From assembly GCA_934644775.1 (NCBI GenBank), contig CAKUDB010000024.1, positions 1-41,825 on the forward strand: a stretch of 41,825 bases of DNA, written 5' to 3'. The translations under genes and the position numbers were made by a program. The DNA comes from an uncultured bacterium. Lineage in GTDB: Bacteria > Vulcanimicrobiota > Xenobia > Xenobiales > Xenobiaceae. Positions 17,501-24,261 of this stretch are shown piece after piece. The first letter of the stretch is position 1. Each line of letters begins with the position of its first letter. The notes beneath the pieces were generated by a model, which was not told where the DNA came from, made no database searches, and saw only the letters and a list, made by a program, of their open reading frames with translations.

Positions 17501-18139
17501 ATCGGCGGTGACGGTTGGGCTTACGACATCGGTTACGGCGGGTTAGATCACGTTTTGGCCCAGGGCAAAAATGTTAACGTACTCGTACTCGACACCGAAG
17601 TTTACTCCAACACTGGCGGTCAGGCTTCCAAGGCCACTCCTTTGGGTGCTGTAGCTCGCTTCGCTGCTGCTGGTAAGAGTTTGCCTAAGAAAGATCTGGG
17701 TATGATTGCCATGTCTTACGGCAACATCTATGTGGCTCAGATCTCCGTAGGTGCCAACGATGCTCAAGCTTTAAAAGCTATCGAAGAAGCCGAATCTTAC
17801 GATGGCCCTTCCTTGATTATCGCTTACTCTCATTGTATCAACCACGGTATCAATATGGCCGACGGTTTGAAACACCAGAAGAATGCTGTAGAGTGCGGCC
17901 AGTGGCCTCTCTATCGCTTCGATCCTCGCTTAAAAGCTCAAGGTAAGCCTTGCTTACAAGTCGACTACAAAGGGCCGAAGACTCCCGTTGCCGACTACTT
18001 GGCCAGTGAGAACCGCTTCCGCCAGCTCCAGAAGATTAACCCTGAAGCTGCTGCTAAGTTCGCTGCTGAGTCCGAAGCTATTGCCAAAGAGCGCTATGAG
18101 CGCTACTTGCACTTGGCTTCTGCTCCTGAAGCTAAGTAA
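14591..18139 (+). CDS. nifJ: Pyruvate:ferredoxin (flavodoxin) oxidoreductase
   Basis: This 1182-residue single-chain enzyme oxidises pyruvate with CoA to acetyl-CoA and CO2 while reducing ferredoxin or flavodoxin. Domains run in order: pyrimidine-binding domain (YPITPSSPMGEFADQW, about 30), domain II/III with the gamma module (to about 630), two 4Fe-4S sites (CIQCGKCVMVCP at about 698 and CTGCTLCVGVCP at about 756), the proximal-cluster Cys pair CAGCGE at about 822, and the thiamine-diphosphate domain (GDGWAYDIGYGG at about 974, NTGGQ at about 1006). Every key region is present and length is normal. Codon choice is much more GC- and C-ending-biased than in neighbouring genes, suggesting very high expression. 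This marks anaerobic metabolism. It stands alone with its own terminator. Confidence 0.98.
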   Translation: MGNVNVTKAIMDANEATADVAFRVSEVCAIYPITPSSPMGEFADQWSAEGRKNLWGAIPHIQEMESEGGAAGAVHGALQSGALTTTFTASQGLLLMIPNMYKIAGELTSAVFHIAARSLAAQGLSIFGDHADVMACRATGFAMLFSNSVQEATDMAAIAHAATLESRVPFIHAFDGFRTSHEVNTIERISDDVLRELIPDSLVHAHRARALNPNKPFIRGTAQNADIYFQGREAANPYYLKTPGIVARLMKRFGELTGRHYNLFEYHGHPEAEEVVVLMGSGVSVVRGTLEKLLAEGKKVGVVTARLYRPFDVKSFIDAVPATVKTIGVLDRTKEPGCAGEPLYQDVVTAVMENMEGGKGKFAVLPRVIGGRYGLSSKDFTPAMVRGIYNELAKAEPKRSFTVGINDDVTHLSIDYDANWISEPEGTVRAMFYGLGSDGTVGANKNSIKIIGHDTDNYAQGYFVYDSKKSGGLTVSHLRFGPKPIDAPFLIQQASFIGVHLFEFLESYDVLKQAEEGGVFLLNSPFSKDEVWDQLPAEVQETILAKHLKFYVIDALTVAHNAGMGNRINTVMQTAFFAISGVLPREEAIEHIKASIKKAYSKKGQEVVAKNWAAVDNSLAALHQVDTQGRKVTGHHRKPLVADEAPEFVKKVTAVMMAQRGDELPVSAIPDDGTWPSGTTRWEKRNIASEVPCWDPAKCIQCGKCVMVCPHGVIRSRLITNEDAAKAPESFKLADAKGFVGYKDYKFSMQISVEDCTGCTLCVGVCPAKEKALSMVPQRPLREEGRKNWKFFLDLPDLGGDLKRTMVKNVQLLPPMFEFSGACAGCGETPYVKMVSQLFGDRAMIANATGCSSIYGGNLPTTPWCTNKDGRGPAWSNSLFEDNAEFGLGMRIAVDQKAEYARQLLTEAKENIDPEVYEGLMAVEPATPENIAKKRALLDKLAQKVKGCDCACARELESVMDALIPRSVWIIGGDGWAYDIGYGGLDHVLAQGKNVNVLVLDTEVYSNTGGQASKATPLGAVARFAAAGKSLPKKDLGMIAMSYGNIYVAQISVGANDAQALKAIEEAESYDGPSLIIAYSHCINHGINMADGLKHQKNAVECGQWPLYRFDPRLKAQGKPCLQVDYKGPKTPVADYLASENRFRQLQKINPEAAAKFAAESEAIAKERYERYLHLASAPEAK

Positions 18140-18225
18140 TAGGCCGTTGGTAGTGGCGGCTTGAACTACTTTGGCTCTTAAGAGGATGAGACGAAAGCCG
18201 ATCTACTATCACTTTTAGGCAAGAT

Positions 18226-18269
18226 AGGCGCTTTGTTATAGAACTTTTCTAAGCAAAGCGCCTCTTTTT
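18226..18269 (+). terminator. Terminator after nifJ
   Basis: AGGCGCTTTG at 18226-18235 pairs perfectly with CAAAGCGCCT at 18254-18263 (10 bp, 18-base loop), followed by CTTTTTG. Confidence 0.85.
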
Positions 18270-18343
18270 GTATATCCTTATATTAGCCTTATCTTTTTTA
18301 GATAAATTAGTATTCTTTAGAATTTGAGTGAAACAAACTGGAC

Positions 18344-18961
18344 GTGACTGGATTTAAACCACCAGACAAACTTGGAGGAGAGGCCTCAGACGCTGCTTTA
18401 TTAGCTCGTTTTCAGGATGGCGACGACTCTGCGTTTGATGAATTGATGACTATTTATTATCGTCCTGTACTGAATTTAATTTATAAATTCAAGGGTGGAT
18501 CGGCCAAAGAAGCTGAAGATACGGCTCAGGAGGTTTTTCTTCAGTTATATAGGGCTTTGCCCAAGTTCGAACTCCGGGCTCGTCTTTTTACTTATATATA
18601 TAAAGTAACTATGAATCAGTGCTTTAAGGAAAGGAAGAGGCGAGCTAAGGATATTCCCCTTCAGATAAGTTTAGACGAGCCTGTAGATAGTGGCGGAGAT
18701 CGTCCTATGCAACGCGACTTTGCCGATCCGGGAGATTCACCCTTAGAATCTGTAGAATATGGCGAAGTCAGTCGCGAGTTGCGCCAAGCACTTTTAAAAA
18801 TAGATGAAGAGATGAGAGCTCCACTGATAATGAATCGTTTTTACGATCTCACTTACGAAGAGATCGCCGAAACTTTGGGTATTACGGTGGCAGCCGTCAG
18901 ATCTAGGATCCACCGGGCGCGCCAGACTTTGCAAAAATACTTAGGTAAAATATTTAGTTAG
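18344..18961 (+). CDS. ECF-type RNA polymerase sigma factor
   Basis: This 205-residue protein has region 2 at about 20-95 (LLARFQDGDDSAFDELM, then AEDTAQEVFLQLYRALP and the FTYIYKVTMNQCFKERKRR segment). An acidic linker follows, then region 4 at about 140-200 with the helix-turn-helix TYEEIAETLGITVAAVRSRIHRARQTL. Basic residues in both DNA-contact helices are intact, so this is a normal working sigma factor of the extracytoplasmic function class. GTG 18344 is the assumed start; its ribosome binding site is weak. Its zinc-finger anti-sigma factor begins 18 bases downstream, then a periplasmic Spy-like protein, the usual layout of an envelope-stress circuit, probably autoregulated. Confidence 0.95.
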   Translation: MTGFKPPDKLGGEASDAALLARFQDGDDSAFDELMTIYYRPVLNLIYKFKGGSAKEAEDTAQEVFLQLYRALPKFELRARLFTYIYKVTMNQCFKERKRRAKDIPLQISLDEPVDSGGDRPMQRDFADPGDSPLESVEYGEVSRELRQALLKIDEEMRAPLIMNRFYDLTYEEIAETLGITVAAVRSRIHRARQTLQKYLGKIFS

Positions 18962-18979
18962 AAAGGAGTACTCTTTTTT

Positions 18980-19669
18980 ATGAAAAGCGAGCAAGACTCA
19001 GAAGCTGCTTTGCCCAACAAGGGCGAATGCCAGAAATGTATAGATAAATTATTAGACTATGAAGAGGGATTACTTAGCGAGTCTGAAGCTTCCCACTTGA
19101 AAAAGCATTTAGAGGAGTGCTCCTGGTGCAGGCAATATCAGCACTCTTGGATTGAAGTGTGGAACAATTTAGATAAGGCCTTTCCCCGAGAATTAGAACC
19201 GGCCCCCGATTTTAAAATACGTTTTTGGAAGAAAGTCGGTCAGGAGGCCGACAGGGGCAAAGCTATCAGTTTAGAGGCTAAGCTGAAAGCCCAAAGTAAA
19301 TATTTAGGTTATTGGCGAGCCTTTACGGCGGTAGCTTCCTTGGTTGTAGTGGGCGGTACTCTACTTTGGAGCGCTTTTGCTTTCAATTTTACTTCCGAAA
19401 CTCCGGCGGCTTCTCTTGTGGCAACTGCCGATACTAGCAAACGTCAGGCTACTATAGAGCGCCTTTCTGCCCCCTTGGCCGATTCTGCTTCGGAACTTCG
19501 TAGCGACGAGCCTTACTACACAGATTATGTTTTGGCTGACGAATTTGGCAATAATGCCGACGAAGATTTGAGCAATAGTGTTATTTATGCCGATTACGAG
19601 CCCGACTATATAATGTCTCAAGGCCTTTTGGATATGGCCTTCGATGAAGCGGCTAATAGTGCGTACTAG
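18980..19669 (+). CDS. Membrane anti-sigma factor with zinc-finger (ZAS) domain
   Basis: This 229-residue protein has an N-terminal ZAS/zf-HC2 domain: Cys17, Cys20, then His43-x3-Cys47-x2-Cys50. A helical connector follows, then one membrane helix at about 108-135 (AFTAVASLVVVGGTLLWSAF) and an acidic outer domain of about 95 residues rich in Asp/Glu/Tyr near its end. In this family the cytoplasmic zinc domain holds the sigma factor inactive until signal or proteolysis releases it, and the upstream ECF gene is the obvious partner. AAAGGAG lies 11 bases before the ATG. No protease gene accompanies it. Confidence 0.92.
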   Translation: MKSEQDSEAALPNKGECQKCIDKLLDYEEGLLSESEASHLKKHLEECSWCRQYQHSWIEVWNNLDKAFPRELEPAPDFKIRFWKKVGQEADRGKAISLEAKLKAQSKYLGYWRAFTAVASLVVVGGTLLWSAFAFNFTSETPAASLVATADTSKRQATIERLSAPLADSASELRSDEPYYTDYVLADEFGNNADEDLSNSVIYADYEPDYIMSQGLLDMAFDEAANSAY

Positions 19670-19695
19670 GAAAGATAGAGAGGTTTAGCAATTTC

Positions 19696-20220
19696 GTGTT
19701 TAAGAAGGTTGGGCTATTTATTATTATAGGCACTTTTTTTATCACCGCCTTTATTAGCGCTAAAATGGCTTGGGCTGAAGGGGAAAATACCTACCCAGAG
19801 CTTGAAAATGGGCCCAAGTCTATTGTCAATATCGAGAAATATCCTTTAGTTAAAGGGCTGCCTCCAAATAATGGTGAGACAGTGGTAGATACTTTACTTA
19901 AGGATAAATTCATAAGTCGCAAAGATAGAGATAAAGAAGACACTAAGTTTCCCGAAGCCAAACAGGTAAGAGAAAAGTACCGTCCCCAGATGTTGCAGAT
20001 TAAAGCTTCTGTAAAAGAGCTGAGAGGAAAGGTGGCTAAAGAGCTCACTTCTAATAATCCCAGTAAAACGGTGGTCAAGAATTATATTAACCAACTAGTC
20101 GAACTGCGTCGCAAGCAGCAAATGCTTTTAGTCGATCAAATGTTTGAAACTTTGGAATTATTACCTAAAGAGAAACGGGCCGACTATATTCAGCCTATCG
20201 TAGAACATTGTTTACGTTAG
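19696..20220 (+). CDS. Periplasmic Spy/CpxP-like (LTXXQ-type) protein
   Basis: This 174-residue exported protein has a signal peptide (MFKKVGLFIIIGTFFITAF, cleavage near AWAEG). An extended linker precedes an all-helical charged C-terminal region (about 85-174) with the pattern REKYRPQMLQIKASVKELRGK and LVELRRKQQMLLVDQMFETL. The end ELLPKEKRADYI echoes the LTPEQR motif of Spy, CpxP and ZraP/CnrX relatives, which sense or buffer misfolded proteins and metals in the periplasm. It is the third gene after the sigma and anti-sigma pair (27-base gap). I infer it is the sensor or chaperone output of that circuit. GTG 19696 start has no strong ribosome binding site. Confidence 0.68.
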   Translation: MFKKVGLFIIIGTFFITAFISAKMAWAEGENTYPELENGPKSIVNIEKYPLVKGLPPNNGETVVDTLLKDKFISRKDRDKEDTKFPEAKQVREKYRPQMLQIKASVKELRGKVAKELTSNNPSKTVVKNYINQLVELRRKQQMLLVDQMFETLELLPKEKRADYIQPIVEHCLR

Positions 20221-20230
20221 ATTGGCAAAC

Positions 20231-20290
20231 TAGATAAACCCAAAGGCCGCCGCTGCCTATCTAGGCAGCGGCGGCCTTTGGGTTTATCTA
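20231..20290. terminator. 60-bp near-perfect palindrome, bidirectional terminator
   Basis: Bases 20231-20259 and 20262-20290 are exact reverse complements (29 bp) around a 2-base centre. The palindrome lies between two converging genes that end at 20220 and 20308. It is GC-rich at the core with T-rich outer arms, as in a bidirectional terminator, although neither side has a long extra T run. The length is unusual for a simple terminator. Confidence 0.85.
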
Positions 20291-20307
20291 TAAAAAGCAT
20301 CGTATCC

Positions 20308-21054
20308 TTAAAGGCCAATAATAAAGGCACTTTGGGCGAGATTGGGAGTATCGATTAGGGGTGAACTGGAAGATTTTAATACCGTATCGATAGTATGAAC
20401 GCTGGTAAGTGCCAAATCGGGAGCTTTGACTACTGTCTTAGATTCGAGATGGGAGCTAACCATTTGGCCAGCCCGATAGGCGAAAGCCGTTCTAGCTCTA
20501 ACTTGGACAGATTGGCTGATACCATCTTTTATATCGGCGCTAACTGGGCCAGCACTGGTCTCTATAATGGCCACGTCGTAATTCTGTTCTACTTCTAAGC
20601 TGACTAGCTTATGCTCAAACCTTAAGTCGATAGTTATGGCTTGGCCTTTCTCTCCCAAAGGAATTTCCAAAGGCTTAACTTCTGTCCAAGTAGATCCGAC
20701 TTGTTGCAAACCGCTGGGAAAGACGGGCTGGTTTATATTAGCATTGACGGTAGAACGGGTTATACGTCCAGTCTTCTCTACAGTCATGCCGATAGTTTGA
20801 CCTATAGTAGGTAAGGGAAGTCTCTGATTGTTGCGCTCAATGAAGCCGTCAGTAACATTGACGTCTACATCAAAGGTGTTGCCGGAGACCTTGGTCACTT
20901 TCTGATCGGTGGTCATTTCCATAACAACATCAGTGTCGCTAATCTCTTCGTTATTCTCTTCTGTCTTTTGCCGGGAGTGCATTACCGTTTGGTAAGAAAG
21001 CACCTCTCCGGTGGCGGCCTTGTATTCTAAAAATACGCCTTCAGTATTGAGCAT
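20308..21054 (-). CDS. Beta-rich protein of unknown function (DUF6263-like pattern)
   Basis: This 248-residue protein has no signal peptide or membrane helix. It begins GVFLEYKAATGEVLSYQT, a pattern seen at the start of mature beta-rich periplasmic proteins that bind small hydrophobic molecules. It continues with regular alternating strands such as VSGNTFDVDVNVTDGFIE and WTEVKPLEIPLGEKGQAITI. The middle contains a P-x-I-GQTIGMTVEKTGRI segment. A firm family call is not possible. A missing N-terminal export signal is odd for this type; no upstream in-frame start that would add one is apparent. AGAGGA is 12 bases before the ATG. Confidence 0.65.
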   Translation of the reverse strand: MLNTEGVFLEYKAATGEVLSYQTVMHSRQKTEENNEEISDTDVVMEMTTDQKVTKVSGNTFDVDVNVTDGFIERNNQRLPLPTIGQTIGMTVEKTGRITRSTVNANINQPVFPSGLQQVGSTWTEVKPLEIPLGEKGQAITIDLRFEHKLVSLEVEQNYDVAIIETSAGPVSADIKDGISQSVQVRARTAFAYRAGQMVSSHLESKTVVKAPDLALTSVHTIDTVLKSSSSPLIDTPNLAQSAFIIGL

Positions 21055-21120
21055 GGGGCAAAATTTCCTCTCACCTAAACTGTAGAAAGCTCACAAGGCC
21101 GTTTTTTTAGGCATTAGGCT

Positions 21121-22797
21121 CTAAAATCCTTTGCCTGTATGTAAAATATCCCAGTTCAGTTTATTATAACTGCGGCAAAGCTCATCAATATCTTGCCGGT
21201 TTTTAGGATAGCGCCAAGAGCTGTGGCGTAAAGCCAAAGCATAATCTTTATCTCCTTGCTTTTGGGCAAATTCGGCTTCTTTTTGTAGAGGCTCCAACTC
21301 TCGACAAAGCTTTTTTATCTCTTGAATCCTGCGACCTGAAGTAGGGTGGGTGCTAAACCAAGGAATACGGATCTTACTTTGTCCCGATTCTTTTTGATAC
21401 AATTCGAGCTTCTCTAAGGTGGCGCAAAACTCTTGAGGATTGTAACCGGCAGCAAAAGAAAGTTGGACGGCGCTGCGATCGGCTTCGTATTCTTGCTCGC
21501 GGGAGAAGCCCTTATTTATCAAATCGGCCGCCTTTTGTGAGCCGAAATATCCCCAATAGCTGCGAGTGGTGTAGCGCATAACTGTACCCAAAATATCGGA
21601 GATATTGTTGCGCATTTTGCTGGCACTGCCGTGTTTATGCAATATATGAGCAAACTCGTGAGCTAAGACGGCGGCTAGTTCATCATCACTTTCTAAGAGC
21701 TTTAATAATCCTGAAGTAATAAAGACTGGCCCTCCAGGCACAGAAAGAGCCTGAGCTTCGGGAGAGTGTAAGACGATAAAGTTGCAAAGATCGGGAGAGA
21801 AACCGTTGCCCTCCAAGAGCTGTCGGCCAACCTTTTGGACTCTGTTTATAGCTTCTGCATCCTGGCTTAGGTTGTATTGACTCTGTACTTGGGAAGCGCC
21901 TTCTTTAGAAAGCTCTCGATCTCGTTTACTCATACTTAAGTAAGGATCGTCTTTAGGGAAGCAAACTGGGCAAGGCTCGTAGCCTTTTCGTTTAGCCAGT
22001 TTTTCATCTTTAAAGGCGTAGAGGCGACTATCTAAAGAGAGGTGTTGGGCTCCAGGCTGGTGGTATTGCTTACTTTCCATATTGACTACCACTCCATGGA
22101 GGCCAGTCCATTCTTGGAGGGCTTGATGGCATAAGCTCTGCCATCCTTCACCTTTGGCTAAAGGGGCTCGCACTTCACGATCCTCTAAAAGCTCTAAATC
22201 GTACAAATGGCCAATTAAATTTTTGCCTTCTTGGCGAACAACTAACACTTTACGCGGTAAGATAACTTGGGAAGCGTAGTCGGATTGCATAAAAAGGGCA
22301 AGGCTCTTTATTAAAGAGGCTTTTTCCATTTCACTTAAATTGTCTGCAACTTGGCCATTAAAAAGAGCTTCCGGTGTAAAAACTATCTGTTGGCTTAGCT
22401 CTAAAGGAAGTGGAGGCAAAGCTTGCTTAAGTAAACCACGTTCGTCAAAAGAGATTAAAGCTAATTCAGGGCGCACAAGGCCTAAATTTTCATTTTCTTC
22501 AGAAAAGTTATTCGGATCTGGAGCTATCTCTTCTTGGGTTTGGCTAGAATCAACTTTAGCTGCCGGAATAGATTGCCAAGTTGTGGGGGGAGTATGGGGG
22601 GCGGATGGAGCTTCTTCGGTCGCAGTTGCTTTATCTTCACTTATATCAAGATCGCCAGGCAGTTCAAAAATTGGGGCTGTCTCAGCTTCTGAATAGCTTG
22701 GGGCAGCTTCGGGAAGATGGGCTAAAGATACTGAGCCAAGATTAAAAGAGACAATAAGGCCTAAAAGGCCGCCTAACAACTTGGAATGGTAGTTCAA
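21121..22797 (-). CDS. Exported M48-family metalloprotease with zinc-ribbon-like insert
   Basis: This 558-residue protein has a signal peptide (LLGLIVSFNLGSVSLAH) and a long Pro/Ser/Glu-rich linker to about residue 110. An insert around 235-282 follows, then the M48 peptidase domain (about 310-490) with the zinc motif HEFAH at 380-384 and third ligand Glu438 in EQEYEADRS. M48 enzymes of this BepA type handle misfolded outer-membrane proteins. The insert reads YHQPGAQHL...GYEPCPVCFP (Tyr245 to Pro281), matching the Ada-like or YHxPxC...GYxPCxxC motif, but its first Cys is Ala250. About 70 residues after the catalytic core contain TPR-like helices. It is divergent from the sigma-like gene at 22972. 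Confidence 0.92.
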   Translation of the reverse strand: MNYHSKLLGGLLGLIVSFNLGSVSLAHLPEAAPSYSEAETAPIFELPGDLDISEDKATATEEAPSAPHTPPTTWQSIPAAKVDSSQTQEEIAPDPNNFSEENENLGLVRPELALISFDERGLLKQALPPLPLELSQQIVFTPEALFNGQVADNLSEMEKASLIKSLALFMQSDYASQVILPRKVLVVRQEGKNLIGHLYDLELLEDREVRAPLAKGEGWQSLCHQALQEWTGLHGVVVNMESKQYHQPGAQHLSLDSRLYAFKDEKLAKRKGYEPCPVCFPKDDPYLSMSKRDRELSKEGASQVQSQYNLSQDAEAINRVQKVGRQLLEGNGFSPDLCNFIVLHSPEAQALSVPGGPVFITSGLLKLLESDDELAAVLAHEFAHILHKHGSASKMRNNISDILGTVMRYTTRSYWGYFGSQKAADLINKGFSREQEYEADRSAVQLSFAAGYNPQEFCATLEKLELYQKESGQSKIRIPWFSTHPTSGRRIQEIKKLCRELEPLQKEAEFAQKQGDKDYALALRHSSWRYPKNRQDIDELCRSYNKLNWDILHTGKGF

Positions 22798-22825
22798 GGT
22801 TTATTTGTTTCCTTTATGAAGAGGC

Positions 22826-22883
22826 ACCGATTGTTTTAATAGATAGAAATGTCACCCTACCCTTATTCCTAAAAACAATCGGT
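22826..22883. promoter_or_regulatory. 12-bp perfect inverted repeat in divergent promoter region
   Basis: ACCGATTGTTTT at 22826-22837 and AAAACAATCGGT at 22872-22883 are exact reverse complements 34 bases apart, between the divergent M48 gene and the sigma-like gene. Neither side has a terminator context, so a two-site operator or a promoter element facing both ways is plausible. Confidence 0.5.
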
Positions 22884-22971
22884 ATCAGGCCAAATTGTAC
22901 AATATTTACCCGGCCGTTTCAATTTTTTTACCCGAAGCGCTTAAAAGAAACATAAGGAACCGAGCTGCTAA

Positions 22972-24210
22972 ATGTCGAAACTAAAAGGGAATGCTTTCTT
23001 CAGGAATGATACTATGAGCGATATAGATTATTTAGGACAGTTGCCCAAAATAGGCGACGGGCCTGCGACAGAAAATAATTTTATCTTATCGGAAGATGAT
23101 AGCCAAACTCTCGATGAAGAGTCTAAAACGAAACTGATCCAGTTGCTCAAGCGTGAGGAGGCTACTACAACTTCAGAAGTAGTCCACCGCTTTAAAAATG
23201 GGGATAAAGAGGCGGCCGAGCTTCTGGTGCGCACTTTTTATCCTTATGTAGAAAGTCTCTTAGTTGCTTTAGAAAAACGCGATTTACAGGAAAGAGCCAG
23301 CGAGAGAGGAGGGATCGCCCCGGCTTTAATTAGTAGTGGCGGTCGTCGTAAGGAATTTCTTAATAACTTTTTTACCGATTTTGTCAATAAAGCTGCCGAT
23401 ATAGATTTAAGTAAAGGTATTCGTCTTTACCTTTACAGTCATTGTGCCGAGCCTTTTGCCAAACGTATTCAGAGCTCTTTAGAATCGTCTAAGAGTGAGG
23501 CCGCCTACGGAAAAGATGGCCGTCAAGAGCGCAGTCTTTTTTTAGATGACGAGCCTGGACATAAGGCTTCTGCCTCTACCGATTACAAAAGCCAGGATTA
23601 CAACAACCAAAATAGAGACAGTCTCTTCTTTGAAGATATTCCCAAGCCCAAAATGAGAATATCTGGTATTCCGGCTTCTAGGAGTATCAGTAATAAAGAA
23701 GAGGCGGCCAAGTCGGAACCTAGCTCAGCCTCCAGTTCCGGAGGGGTTAAGGGGCCGGTATATGTGCGTCAAAGTGATAGTGTATCTGGGGGTATAAGTA
23801 TTAAAAGTGCTGAAGTACGCCGAACTGGCCCTTGGGGAGGTGCTCCCAATCAAGCTCAGCTTTTGCACTCTGATTCGGCCAACAAAATGGCTATTTCACA
23901 TCTTCCCAGAAACAATGTCCACTTGGCTCCAGCTCTAAGTCCTTCCGAGGATCTTCCCGAAAAGGAGCCCGTTTCCGCTTCTCCGGCCGCTCCGGCTCAG
24001 TTGTCGCGCAAAGCTCAGTTTTTGGCCAACGCCCTAAAGAGATTGGCCGCTACCGATTTAGAAGCTTATCGGACTGTGGTTATGCGTTATTTTGCCGGTT
24101 GCTCATTTGCAGAGTTATGCCAAAAGTTAGAAGTGACTTCCGCTGGAGAGATTGGCTTGCGCTTGCTGCGCGGTTTATTGAGTTTGAGCGGCGAGCCACG
24201 CTCCAATTAA
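22972..24210 (+). CDS. Highly divergent sigma70/ECF-like protein with long linker
   Basis: In this 412-residue protein, residues about 65-170 follow sigma region 2 in order: VVHRFKNGDKEAAELLVRTFYP, then FLNNFFTDFVNKAADI and RLYLYSHCAEPFAKRIQ, which corresponds to the usual 'QEVFLKAW...FRAWLYTIARN'. Residues about 350-405 follow region 4: RLAATDLEAYRTVVMRYFAGCSFAELCQKLEVTSAGEIGLRLL. The two are separated by about 175 Ser/Pro/Gly-rich, disordered-looking residues. The region 4 recognition helix lacks most basic residues, so DNA binding may be weak or altered. ATG 23014 (AGGA upstream) is an alternative to 22972. The next gene encodes a two-ZAS membrane protein, which supports a sigma-type partnership. 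The sigma assignment is my reading and needs profile confirmation. Confidence 0.72.
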   Translation: MSKLKGNAFFRNDTMSDIDYLGQLPKIGDGPATENNFILSEDDSQTLDEESKTKLIQLLKREEATTTSEVVHRFKNGDKEAAELLVRTFYPYVESLLVALEKRDLQERASERGGIAPALISSGGRRKEFLNNFFTDFVNKAADIDLSKGIRLYLYSHCAEPFAKRIQSSLESSKSEAAYGKDGRQERSLFLDDEPGHKASASTDYKSQDYNNQNRDSLFFEDIPKPKMRISGIPASRSISNKEEAAKSEPSSASSSGGVKGPVYVRQSDSVSGGISIKSAEVRRTGPWGGAPNQAQLLHSDSANKMAISHLPRNNVHLAPALSPSEDLPEKEPVSASPAAPAQLSRKAQFLANALKRLAATDLEAYRTVVMRYFAGCSFAELCQKLEVTSAGEIGLRLLRGLLSLSGEPRSN

Positions 24211-24261
24211 AAAGGGTATTTTTTTAGACAGATTCAACTATAGCTGGATGGTACAAATATT

